Shown here piece by piece: positions 34,567-42,460 of a DNA stretch of 64,000 nt; within the stretch, counting starts at the first letter, position 1, and the number at the start of each line of letters is the position of its first letter. This DNA is from M55B112 sp040903745. GTDB taxonomy: Bacteria; Bacteroidota; Bacteroidia; Bacteroidales; GCA-2748055. The position numbers were made by a program, and so were the translations under genes. The notes beneath the pieces were generated by a model. It was not told the DNA's origin. It saw only the letters and a list, made by a program, of their open reading frames with translations, and ran no database searches. The DNA is taken from positions 73,659 through 137,658 of the forward strand of contig JBBDUV010000047.1 in NCBI GenBank assembly GCA_040903745.1, given 5' to 3'.

Positions 34567-34574
34567 TACTTTTG
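34567..34574 (+). promoter_or_regulatory. -7 promoter element of the GntR operon
   Basis: TACTTTTG matches TAnnTTTG, and TTTC at 34542-34545 could serve as a weak -33 box (spacer 21 bp). The start site would fall near 34581, giving a leader of only about 14 bases that is fully covered by the palindromic operator. Confidence 0.45.
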
Positions 34575-34581
34575 TATCGTA

Positions 34582-34595
34582 TATCGTATACGATA
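34582..34595. promoter_or_regulatory. Palindromic operator at the GntR start codon
   Basis: TATCGTATACGATA is a perfect 14-bp palindrome with the GTATAC centre typical of FadR/FCD-type GntR operators. It ends on the A of the ATG at 34595. Extra half-sites precede it (TATCGTA at 34575-34581 and ACGATAACGATAC near 34516-34528). Autorepression of the whole GntR-kinase operon is the natural reading. Confidence 0.7.
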
Positions 34596-35221
34596 TGAAG
34601 TTTAAAAAAGAAAATTACAGAGACCAAATTCGAGAAATCATTATTGATTTAATTTTAAAAGAGCAATTGGCATTTGGAGAAAAACTTTCATTGGCAGAGT
34701 ATGCCAGAACTCTTGGCACAAGTGTGACGCCTATCCGTGAAGCTTTTATACAATTAGAAATAGCCGGAGTCCTTGAATCAATACCCAATGTTGGATTTTG
34801 TGTGAAATCCATTTCCCACACAGAAGCTGAAGAAATTTATACTTTAATTGGTATGATAGAAGAAAATGCTCTTTCTTCTAATTATTCAACTAAAACTATA
34901 CGTAATTTAATGAAAATTGATGAAAAGATTAAAAATAGCAATTCGGTGCAAGAAAAACTATTTGCTGACAATGAGTTTCATAAATTACTTATTGATACAA
35001 AAAAGTATCACCATTCTGTTTCATTACTTAAGAATTTAAAGTCTTTGGTATTTTTATACGAACTTAAGTTCATGAAAAACAGAGATTCCAACATTAAAAG
35101 GGACGAAGATCATTACAACATAGTAGAATTTATTCAAAAAGGGGAATCAATTACTGAACTAATAAAACTGCATTGGAAAAATAGTTATCAGTTTGTAATA
35201 AATCAAACTAAAATAAAATGA
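34595..35221 (+). CDS. GntR family (FadR/FCD-like) transcriptional regulator
   Basis: A 208-residue regulator from the ATG at 34595; an earlier TTG at 34562 would start inside the -7 element and is rejected. The winged HTH covers about 5-70 (GEKLSLAEYARTLGTSVTPIREAFIQLEIAGVLES), and the C-terminal all-helical part (about 80-205) matches the position of an FCD ligand domain, though with fewer clear metal-binding residues. The gene is AT-rich. Its stop is only 7 bp before the giant kinase gene, so it heads that operon and probably controls it through the palindrome at 34582-34595. Confidence 0.8.
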   Translation: MKFKKENYRDQIREIIIDLILKEQLAFGEKLSLAEYARTLGTSVTPIREAFIQLEIAGVLESIPNVGFCVKSISHTEAEEIYTLIGMIEENALSSNYSTKTIRNLMKIDEKIKNSNSVQEKLFADNEFHKLLIDTKKYHHSVSLLKNLKSLVFLYELKFMKNRDSNIKRDEDHYNIVEFIQKGESITELIKLHWKNSYQFVINQTKIK

Positions 35222-35228
35222 GAAAATT

Positions 35229-38200
35229 ATGTTTATGAAAAAATCAGGCATAATATCCCGGTTGTCAGAACTTATTAATAGAATATCAAGTTCATTTATA
35301 GATCTGACAATAAACAAAAAACTGATTTATGGATTTGGTTTTGTTATTGTGTTAGGATTAATAACCTCAACTGTTCACTGGTTCATGCTCGATTTGCAAT
35401 CAAAGAGTTATTCGTTATCCAAAAATGCCGGAAAAATAACAGCTGACTTAAGGTTGCTAAGACAAGATGAAAAAAACTTCATGTTACGCGATGATCCAAA
35501 ATATGCAAAACTGGTTAAATCTGCATTGAATCAATTGCATAAAGTAGCCGAACAGCTTGATAATAAGGCATATAACGTGGGGGGGGGGGTATCTATTACA
35601 ACCATTTTAGAAGACCTGAAAGCTTATGAAAAGAATTTTGACGATTACCTGACACTAAACAATAGAAAGCGGGCTGCCCTTGAGGAAATGATTAAACAAG
35701 GGCGGGATGTAGAGGAATTATCTGACCAAATACGAGCCGACCAAAAGAAAGAATTACAGCAACTCGAAAAAGTTGCCATGTCGGCTGTTGATCAGATGCG
35801 CGACAAACGTGTGAAAGCCGATGATGCCAACCGCATGATAAAGTTGATGGACGAGGCCAGGCAGGAGGAGAAAAACTTTCTTTTACGCAAGAATGAAAAT
35901 GATGCCAATTTGACCTTGATGCTGGTCAATGATCTTATTGCACAGGCAAAAATAACCCACAATCGTTTTGATGATCCCCAGAACCAGGCCATGGCTAAAG
36001 CAATCATTTCTGCATCTGAAAAATATATAGCAGAATTCAAAGATGTCATTGAGTTGGAGGGTAACCAGCGGGAAGGCAGCATACTGATGAACCAAAAGAT
36101 ACAATTGGCCTTAGATGAAATGGTTAGACAAGGGCGGGATGTAGAGGAGTTATCCGATCAGATACGGGCGGATCAGAAAAAGGAATTGCTGCTACTTGAA
36201 GAAAGCTCAAGACCGGATATTACTGAGATGCGCGACAAACGTGTGAAAGCCGATGATGCCAACCGCATGATAAAGCTGATGGACGAGGCCAGGTCGCAGG
36301 AAAAAAACTTTCTTTTACGCAATGATGAAGATGATGCCGATTTGACCTTGAAACTGGTCAGTGATCTTATTGAACAGGCTAAAACAACCCGCAATCGTTT
36401 TGGAGATCGTCAGAACCAAGCCATGGCTGATGCGATAATCACTGCAGCACAGCAATATAAAGACCAGTTTGTAAATGTCATTAAACTGGTAAAAGAACAG
36501 CAGCGGATCAGCATACAAATGGACTCTAGAAAACAAGCTGCCCTTGAGGAAATGATTAAACAAGGGCGGGATGTAGAGGAATTATCTGACCAAATACGAG
36601 CCGACCAAAAGAAAGAATTACAGCAACTCGAAAAAGTTGCCATGTCGGCTGTTGATCAGATGCGCGACAAACGTGTGAAAGCCGATGATGCCAACCGCAT
36701 GATAAAGTTGATGGACGAGGCCAGGCAGGAGGAGAAAAACTTTCTTTTACGCAAGAATGAAAATGATGCCAATTTGACCTTGATGCTGGTCAATGATCTT
36801 ATTGCACAGGCAAAAATAACCCACAATCGTTTTGATGATCCCCAGAACCAGGCCATGGCTAAAGCAATCATTTCTGCATCTGAAAAATATATAGCAGAAT
36901 TCAAAGATGTCATTGAGTTGGAGGGTAACCAGCGGGAAGGCAGCATACTGATGAACCAAAAGATACAATTGGCCTTAGATGAAATGGTTAGACAAGGGCG
37001 GGATGTAGAGGAGTTATCCGATCAGATACGGGCGGATCAGAAAAAGGAATTGCTGCTACTTGAAGAAAGCTCAAGACCGGATATTACTGAGATGCGCGAC
37101 AAACGTGTGAAAGCCGATGATGCCAACCGCATGATAAAGCTGATGGACGAGGCCAGGTCGCAGGAAAAAAACTTTCTTTTAAGACAAAATACCGAAGATG
37201 CTGAATTGACACTCGAGTTAGTCGACAGTCTTATTGCTCAAGCTTATATCACCAAAAAACGTTTTAACGACCTCCAGAACCAAACCATGGCTCAAACAAT
37301 CGTTGCTGCATCTGAAAAATATACAGAGGAATTCAGGAATGTGATTGAAATTGTTAACAAACAACATTCTGCTGCAGAATTAATGATTGCAAAAGCCCGC
37401 GAAGTAGAGAAAACAGCCCAAAAAGTAGAGAAAATACAGGACATGGCGATGAACACAAGTGTTATTACTGCTCGTTTGGTAAGTGCATTTGCCGAAATTT
37501 TTAAAATAATAATTTTAATATTACTGGCTTGGGTTTTAATGCGTGTTATATCTGATCCTGTTCTTAAGTTAAGCAATATCATGAGCAACCTTTCTAAGGA
37601 CGATACTAATGTAAACATACCTGAACAGGAGCGGGGCGATGAAATAGGTGTGATGGGCAAAGCAATTCAGATTTTAAAAGAACGGGTAATCGAACGCAAC
37701 CGCTTCCAGAAAGAGATAATTATGGCCAGGGATGAGGCTGAACGCACAAATCTGGAGCTTAAGACAGTCAATGAGGAACTGGAAGCTTTCGCGTACTCGG
37801 TCTCTCACGACCTTCGGGCCCCGCTGAGGGCAATCAACGGTTTCACGAGAATCATATTGAAAAAATATGAAGATACCATGGATGAAGAGGGAAAACGCCA
37901 GGCCAATGTAATCATGGAAAACGCCTTAAAAATGAGCCAGCTAATAGATGACCTCCTAGGCTTTTCACGCCTGGGTCGTAAATCCATGAATTTTTCTCGA
38001 ATTGATATGAAAAAAATGGCAAATGACATTATTTCAGAATTGAAAAAAGAAAATAAAGGAAGAAACATATCTTTTACCGTGGCGGATTTGCCAACTATAA
38101 ACGCTGATTCTCAGTTGTTGCATCAGGTATGGTTAAACCTTGTTTCAAATGCATTCAAATTTACTTCTCACCTCAAAAAAGCAGAGATATCAATTGGTTA

Positions 38201-38438
38201 TCAGGAAAATAAAAAGAAACCTACCTTTTTTATCAAGGATAATGGTGCAGGTTTTGATATGCAATATGCCGACAAATTATTCGGTGTGTTTCAACGGCTT
38301 CACAGCGATAAAGAGTTTCAAGGTACAGGTGTGGGTTTGGCTTTGGTGCAGCGCATTGTTCACCGTCATGGAGGCAAAGTCTGGGCAGAAGGAGAAGTAG
38401 GCAAGGGTGCAACTTTTTATTTTTCGATGCCAAAATAA
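35229..38438 (+). CDS. Giant sensor histidine kinase with tandemly duplicated helical sensor domain
   Basis: A 1069-residue kinase. A transmembrane helix (LIYGFGFVIVLGLITSTVHW, about 35-55) opens a very long periplasmic all-helical region with four similar units of about 144 residues, related to the helical bimodular (HBM) sensor type. Each carries GRDVEELSDQIRADQKKEL and MRDKRVKADDANRMIKLMDE. A second transmembrane helix (about 755-775), HAMP, coiled coil, HisKA (SVSHDLRAPLRAINGF, His860) and HATPase_c (NLVSNAFKFT, IKDNGAGFD, GTGVGLALVQRI) follow. The kinase end is of the phytochrome-related type that pairs with Rcp1-like regulators, as found next to it. A run of 11 G lies in the coding frame at 35579-35589. 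Confidence 0.88.
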   Translation: MFMKKSGIISRLSELINRISSSFIDLTINKKLIYGFGFVIVLGLITSTVHWFMLDLQSKSYSLSKNAGKITADLRLLRQDEKNFMLRDDPKYAKLVKSALNQLHKVAEQLDNKAYNVGGGVSITTILEDLKAYEKNFDDYLTLNNRKRAALEEMIKQGRDVEELSDQIRADQKKELQQLEKVAMSAVDQMRDKRVKADDANRMIKLMDEARQEEKNFLLRKNENDANLTLMLVNDLIAQAKITHNRFDDPQNQAMAKAIISASEKYIAEFKDVIELEGNQREGSILMNQKIQLALDEMVRQGRDVEELSDQIRADQKKELLLLEESSRPDITEMRDKRVKADDANRMIKLMDEARSQEKNFLLRNDEDDADLTLKLVSDLIEQAKTTRNRFGDRQNQAMADAIITAAQQYKDQFVNVIKLVKEQQRISIQMDSRKQAALEEMIKQGRDVEELSDQIRADQKKELQQLEKVAMSAVDQMRDKRVKADDANRMIKLMDEARQEEKNFLLRKNENDANLTLMLVNDLIAQAKITHNRFDDPQNQAMAKAIISASEKYIAEFKDVIELEGNQREGSILMNQKIQLALDEMVRQGRDVEELSDQIRADQKKELLLLEESSRPDITEMRDKRVKADDANRMIKLMDEARSQEKNFLLRQNTEDAELTLELVDSLIAQAYITKKRFNDLQNQTMAQTIVAASEKYTEEFRNVIEIVNKQHSAAELMIAKAREVEKTAQKVEKIQDMAMNTSVITARLVSAFAEIFKIIILILLAWVLMRVISDPVLKLSNIMSNLSKDDTNVNIPEQERGDEIGVMGKAIQILKERVIERNRFQKEIIMARDEAERTNLELKTVNEELEAFAYSVSHDLRAPLRAINGFTRIILKKYEDTMDEEGKRQANVIMENALKMSQLIDDLLGFSRLGRKSMNFSRIDMKKMANDIISELKKENKGRNISFTVADLPTINADSQLLHQVWLNLVSNAFKFTSHLKKAEISIGYQENKKKPTFFIKDNGAGFDMQYADKLFGVFQRLHSDKEFQGTGVGLALVQRIVHRHGGKVWAEGEVGKGATFYFSMPK
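35579..35589. repeat. G11 homopolymer inside the giant kinase gene
   Basis: Eleven consecutive G residues encode part of the NVGGGVS segment (codons GTG GGG GGG GGG GTA) near residue 118 of the kinase. Gain or loss of one G would stop translation soon after and abolish the kinase domain. Such tracts are classic sites of slipped-strand phase variation. Confidence 0.8.
35674..37170. repeat. 864-bp direct duplication within the giant kinase gene
   Basis: The DNA from about 35674 to 36306 recurs at about 36538-37170 with an offset of exactly 864 bp (288 codons, two sensor units), and long parts are identical base for base. The near-identity shows a recent in-frame duplication. Within each copy two more diverged units of about 144 residues are visible, so the gene has expanded by at least two rounds. 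Confidence 0.9.
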
Positions 38439-38472
38439 TAAATATGAATATAAAACTTTAAAGAAAAATTAA

Positions 38473-38910
38473 ATGAGCTACAATCTCCTTATAATTGAAG
38501 ATAACCCAAATGATGCTGAATTAATAACCATTGCATTAGGGGAAGCAAAACTGGGCAAAAAAGCGTTTATATGCGAAAATGGTGCAGAGGCGCTGGATTT
38601 TATTTTTAGCAAAGGAAAATATGCCGGGGCAATTAATCAAATTAACCTGAAGGCCATTTTTCTTGACCTTAAAATGCCGAAGGTTAATGGTCTGGAAGTA
38701 TTAAAGCAGGTTAAATCAAACAAAACCACAAAGAGAATACCAGTTATCGTTGTCACATCTTCGAGTCAGTATTCAGACATCTCTACGGCTTACGACCTTG
38801 GTGTTAACAGTTATATCGTGAAGCCTGTTGATTTTGATGAATTTCAACGGAAAATTACTGTAGTAGCATCATATTGGTTGAATGAAAATATTGAACCGAT
38901 GAATCAATAA
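38473..38910 (+). CDS. Rcp1-type single-domain response regulator
   Basis: A 145-residue receiver domain without output domain. The acidic pair (IIEDNPNDAELI), the phosphoacceptor Asp65 (AIFLDLKMPKVNGLEVL), the switch Thr/Ser (VVTSSSQYSD) and the conserved Lys (SYIVKPVDFDEF) are all present. Rcp1-type regulators usually receive phosphate from a neighbouring phytochrome-like kinase, here the giant kinase 34 bp upstream. They pass it on or act through protein contacts. It is followed by the hybrid kinase 31 bp downstream, in one operon. Confidence 0.92.
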   Translation: MSYNLLIIEDNPNDAELITIALGEAKLGKKAFICENGAEALDFIFSKGKYAGAINQINLKAIFLDLKMPKVNGLEVLKQVKSNKTTKRIPVIVVTSSSQYSDISTAYDLGVNSYIVKPVDFDEFQRKITVVASYWLNENIEPMNQ

Positions 38911-38941
38911 TCAATATTTCATCAAACAAAATAACAAGGTT

Positions 38942-40873
38942 ATGGAAGAAACATTACGCGTATTAATTCTTGAAGACAATCCGGCAGATGCAGAACTTGC
39001 AAACGAAGAATTGAAGGAAACGCTGAATAAATACACGGTAAAGGTAGTTGACACGAAAAATGATTTTATTCTGGCTATGGATAATTATAAACCTGACCTT
39101 ATTATTTCCGACTACCAGTTGCCTGGTTTTAACGCTTTGTCTGCTTTAAAGATTGCCCGGGAAAAATCACCATTTATTCCTTTTATTATTTATACCGGTG
39201 CTATTAAGGAAGAAGCAGCTGTTGAATGTATGAAGTCTGGTGCGGATGATTATGTTATGAAGGAAAACATGATCCGGCTTCGAACGGCAACCCTGCATGC
39301 ACTGGAAAATAAAAAAAGCGAAAAGGAAAAGTATCAGAGCCTGCAATCACTTAAGAAAAGCGAAGAAAAATACCGTTTATTGATAGATAGCTCAATCGAT
39401 GCCATTTACTTGTTATATAACCGGAAATTTGAATTCATTAATAAGGCGTTTGAAAAACTATTTGGTTATACGTATGAAGAAGTGAACCAACCCGGATTCG
39501 ATTTTACAGAATTGGTAGCACCGAAAAGCAGGCCTGTGATAGAAGAAAGAGCTAAAAAAATTGCCCGGGGCGAAAAGCCCGGGTCGAAATATGAATTTAC
39601 AGCGGTTTCAAAAACCGGCAGGGAAATAGAAGTTGAAGTTAATGAAAGTTATATTGAGTATAATCAAGGAATTGCGACACAAGGCATAGTTCGCAATATA
39701 ACCGAGCGCAAACAATATGAAGAAGAACTGATAAAGGCAAAAGAAAAAGCGGAAGAGTCTGATAAGCTGAAAACCGCCTTTTTGCAGAATATGAGCCATG
39801 AAATACGGACACCCATGAACGGGATACTTGGCTTTACTTCATTGCTTTTAGAGCCTGATTTAACCAGTGAGAAAAGGTTTAATTTTATCGAAATAATACA
39901 AAAATGCGGAGAACGGATGTTGAATACCATAAATGACATTATTGAAGTTTCGAAGATAGAGGCCGGATTGGTAAGCATGAATTTGGCCCCAGTCAATGTG
40001 AATGCACGCCTTTATGAGATAAAAGATTTTTTTACTCCTGAAGCTGAACAAAAAGGGTTACAACTGACCCTTGAAAATATATTGCCCAATGACCATCCTG
40101 ATATAAGAACCGATAAAAATAAACTAGATTCCATTTTGGCAAACCTTGTTAAGAATGCCATTAAATTTACTGACAGTGGAACAGTTAAATTAGGATGTAA
40201 CTTTCAGGAGCCATTGTTGGAATTTTACGTAAAAGATACCGGTATTGGAATTCCGGCACATCGCCGTGAGGCTGTCTTTAACCGGTTTGAACAGGCTGAT
40301 ATTGCCGACACAAGGGCATTTCAGGGTTCCGGTTTAGGATTGGCCATAGCAAAATCTTATATCGAAAAACTGGGAGGAAAAATATGGCTTGAATCGGAAG
40401 AAGGCAAAGGTTCAACATTTTATTTTTCGTTGCCTGCTAAAAGCGATATGGAAGAAAAATTAATTTCTGATAAAAAAATATCCGTTCACAACGAAAATGA
40501 AAAATCCAAAGTTAAGGGTTTGAAAATTCTAATCGCCGAAGACGATGAGACATCACGAAAATATCTTTCCCTTTTGGTTAATGATTTTGGCACGGAGATT
40601 TTAGAAGCAGAAACAGGTAATAGAACCATTGAATTATGCCGACAGAATAAAGACATCGATTTAATACTTATGGATATCCGAATGCCCGGTTTGGATGGCT
40701 ACGAAGCAACCCGCCGGATAAGGGAATTTAACAAAGAGATAGTAATTATCGCACAAACCGCTATTGCACTTTCCGGCGCCAGGGAAAAGGCAATAGAGGC
40801 AGGTTGTAATGATCATATTTCGAAACCAATTAACAAAAACGAATTACTCACAATTATTGAACAGTACGTTTGA
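38942..40873 (+). CDS. Hybrid histidine kinase: REC-PAS-HisKA-HATPase-REC
   Basis: A 643-residue soluble protein. An N-terminal receiver (LILEDNPADAEL; phospho-Asp57 in PDLIISDYQLPG) is followed by a PAS domain (about 138-255), HisKA (NMSHEIRTPMNGILGF, His286), HATPase_c (NLVKNAIKFTDSG, VKDTGIGIP, GSGLGLAIAKSYIEKLGG) and a C-terminal receiver (LILMDIRMPGLDG, Asp578; Lys in HISKPINKNELL). It lacks membrane segments. With the upstream kinase and Rcp1-type regulator it forms a phosphorelay in which signals from the giant membrane sensor could enter the N-terminal receiver. Confidence 0.92.
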   Translation: MEETLRVLILEDNPADAELANEELKETLNKYTVKVVDTKNDFILAMDNYKPDLIISDYQLPGFNALSALKIAREKSPFIPFIIYTGAIKEEAAVECMKSGADDYVMKENMIRLRTATLHALENKKSEKEKYQSLQSLKKSEEKYRLLIDSSIDAIYLLYNRKFEFINKAFEKLFGYTYEEVNQPGFDFTELVAPKSRPVIEERAKKIARGEKPGSKYEFTAVSKTGREIEVEVNESYIEYNQGIATQGIVRNITERKQYEEELIKAKEKAEESDKLKTAFLQNMSHEIRTPMNGILGFTSLLLEPDLTSEKRFNFIEIIQKCGERMLNTINDIIEVSKIEAGLVSMNLAPVNVNARLYEIKDFFTPEAEQKGLQLTLENILPNDHPDIRTDKNKLDSILANLVKNAIKFTDSGTVKLGCNFQEPLLEFYVKDTGIGIPAHRREAVFNRFEQADIADTRAFQGSGLGLAIAKSYIEKLGGKIWLESEEGKGSTFYFSLPAKSDMEEKLISDKKISVHNENEKSKVKGLKILIAEDDETSRKYLSLLVNDFGTEILEAETGNRTIELCRQNKDIDLILMDIRMPGLDGYEATRRIREFNKEIVIIAQTAIALSGAREKAIEAGCNDHISKPINKNELLTIIEQYV

Positions 40874-41174
40874 AAAAACTTATTTATATTGCCATCACAC
40901 AGGCGTAAGCACATCCCGTAAACCGCTCAAAGCCCCGTTAAAATCAAAGTTTACGGGAAGAGCTTCCGCCTCTCCAGCCCAAGTAACCGCCTTTCAGGTC
41001 GGTTTTTAGGATTCCCCACGCTCAAAAAAAAACAAAATAAACCTGCCCGTCCGGCAGGCGGGTTTGTGCTTTGTGGATAGGTAGGAGCAGATTGACAATG
41101 ACAAGAAAATATAAGCTAAATAAATGATAAACAAACGGATATGAATGAACACCAGTTGCCAACGGGAATAATGA
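40874..41174. other. Region downstream of the phosphorelay operon
   Basis: It contains a terminator-like hairpin (see 41038-41065), some palindromic words (CCCGTAAACCGC and the inverted GTTTACGGG at about 40915-40956), and near its right end the inverted-repeat copy at 41149-41166. No gene is supported; a 66-codon open frame starting in the kinase gene is an overlap artefact. Confidence 0.5.
41038..41065 (+). terminator. Probable terminator of the phosphorelay operon
   Basis: AAACCTGCC and GGCGGGTTT form a stem with one G-T pair around a GC-rich loop that itself pairs (TGCC/GGCA). It is followed by TGTGCTTTG, so the T-tract is poor. It lies 165 bp after the hybrid kinase stop. Confidence 0.5.
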
Positions 41175-41588
41175 TTAGATCAGCTCATTTTTATCGAGAA
41201 AATCCTGCAGGGTGGTTGATTCAAAAAGTTCAGTTACCTGTTTGTTGAGGATACCCCAGAACCCCCTGGCTTCGCACCCATTTTCGCGGTCGCATTTAAA
41301 ATTCTCATTCATGCAGTCGATCACACAGATGCCCGGTTCGAATGCGCTGTGGATGTCGAGCACGGTTATATCTTCTGCTGGTCTTGTTAGGACATAGCCG
41401 CTTTTTTTGCCTTTTACATTGGTGATGAGTCCGGCCACCTTCAGTGCGTGAATGATATGGTCGAGGTATTTATTGGAAAGCTCCTGAGATTTGGCTATAT
41501 CTTTTTGGAACACCCCATTATCAGGTGAATGCTTTGCGATCTCGATCATGGACCTAAGGCCATAGCGTGTACGTGTACTAAATTTCAA
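41175..41588 (-). CDS. Rrf2 family transcriptional regulator
   Basis: A 137-residue Rrf2 protein. The winged HTH covers 1-70 (FSTRTRYGLRSMIEIAKHS, then SQELSNKYLDHIIHALKVAGLI), and the C-terminal part contains a Cys cluster (CVIDCMNENFKCDRENGC) in the place where IscR/NsrR-type members bind an Fe-S cluster, so redox or NO sensing is possible. Start is a TTG at 41588 that overlaps the TGA of the YceI-like gene (TTGA), so translation is coupled. As the last gene of the YceI/porin group it probably regulates it. A 3' fragment of a related gene lies at 34289-34411. Confidence 0.87.
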   Translation of the reverse strand: MKFSTRTRYGLRSMIEIAKHSPDNGVFQKDIAKSQELSNKYLDHIIHALKVAGLITNVKGKKSGYVLTRPAEDITVLDIHSAFEPGICVIDCMNENFKCDRENGCEARGFWGILNKQVTELFESTTLQDFLDKNELI

Positions 41589-42205
41589 AGCTGCGTCAGA
41601 TTGATATCCGGTTCAACAGGTAAACTAAATTCAAAGTTAATCATTAGTTCGTCATGTACTTTAATCAGGCCAAAGGTTTTTTCCGGGGGTGACAAATTAA
41701 AATCAGTCAGCTTAAGTGTTTTGCTTCCGCTGACAGATATCCTGCTGTCCATACAACTTGAAACCTCGCAAGGGACCTGGTAATAGCGAGTGACGCCGCT
41801 TACGACGACGCCGATCTTCAATGAATAGACAGAATAGCCATTGAACAGGGTTGTAAATTCCGATTCATTCATAAAGATCTGAATGTAGGGGTATTTCTTT
41901 ACGTTGATGAGCTGGAGGAAGTCCCTGTATACAAATTTGTTGGTTGCTTTGAAGTTCCTGACTGGAACCAGAATCATAAAGCCATGTTCTTCCGGAACGG
42001 GGATCCATCGTGAGTCGCCGATCCCGCAGACCAGGTCGCCCGGAACCTCCTGGTGAAGTGCGAAATCATTAATGTTGGTCTCACCGGTAATATGGATGTA
42101 ATTGTTGCAACTGCTGTGGTTTGAAGAAAGTGTGGATTGACCAAGAGTCAATCCACACTTAAAGATAAACATCAATAGAATTACATGATGGATTGCACCG
42201 TGCAT
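41585..42205 (-). CDS. YceI-like secreted protein
   Basis: About 206 residues from the ATG at 42205, which gives a signal peptide (VILLMFIFKCGLTLG). The protein starts with a short Ser/Asn-rich part and contains the beta-rich YceI-type core, ending with FNLSPPEKTFGLIKVHDELMINFEF, which closely parallels FNISPPTAMMGTMKTGEEVTVHF of the YceI protein at 43969-44586. YceI proteins bind isoprenoid-like lipids in a barrel in the periplasm. The frame remains open up to 42439, where an alternative start would lie 21 bp after the porin gene; that 78-codon extension holds two copies of a PGNAT-R-IEG motif and would bury the signal peptide, so I prefer the shorter form. Confidence 0.7.
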   Translation of the reverse strand: MHGAIHHVILLMFIFKCGLTLGQSTLSSNHSSCNNYIHITGETNINDFALHQEVPGDLVCGIGDSRWIPVPEEHGFMILVPVRNFKATNKFVYRDFLQLINVKKYPYIQIFMNESEFTTLFNGYSVYSLKIGVVVSGVTRYYQVPCEVSSCMDSRISVSGSKTLKLTDFNLSPPEKTFGLIKVHDELMINFEFSLPVEPDINLTQL

Positions 42206-42236
42206 CAAATATTCTTCTGCAACGCCACCGGTCGTA

Positions 42237-42337
42237 CCTTCGATATCCCGAGCAGTTGCATTTCCCGGACCGCTCCTGGCTGCACTTCCTCTTACACCTT
42301 CGATCCCCCGGACGGTTGCATTTCCTGGAGGGCCTTC
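42237..42337. repeat. Two copies of a 41-bp repeat, 60 bp apart, before the YceI-like gene
   Basis: 42237-42277 and 42297-42337 share ACCTTCGAT, then GTTGCATTTCC and flanking GGA words in register. On the minus strand both read as PGNAT-R-IEG in the same frame. They lie in the leader or in an N-terminal extension of the YceI-like gene. Confidence 0.6.
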
Positions 42338-42460
42338 AGTTGTAAATGCTCCCGCCGCAGCATCGATTCTGTGATCTTTCGCGCACCCAGAGGGAAAGGG
42401 AGGGTCCTTTTTACTGATATATTGTGCAATATCGGGCATTGGTTTTTCTCAGCAATGGGA

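Larger units (their letters stand above)
34475..41166. mobile_element. Candidate mobile or inserted block bounded by an 18-bp inverted repeat
   Basis: CCCGTTGGCAACAAGTGT (34475-34492) and ACACCAGTTGCCAACGGG (41149-41166) are inverted copies with 16 of 18 matches. Between them lie a GntR regulator, a giant sensor kinase, a response regulator and a hybrid kinase, all on the plus strand and visibly more AT-rich than both flanks. An Rrf2 3' fragment lies outside the left end and an intact Rrf2 gene outside the right end, in the same orientation. No transposase or recombinase is inside, and no short target duplication was verified. An accessory cassette moved in trans, or an attC-like site pair, are possible readings. 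Confidence 0.35.

Noticed and set aside
35792..36946. Pairs of identical minus-strand open frames within the giant kinase gene
   Set aside because: They are shadows repeated because of the 864-bp duplication.
42206..42439. N-terminal extension of the YceI-like gene as coding sequence
   Set aside because: It would place 78 residues in front of a clear signal peptide; kept only as an alternative start.
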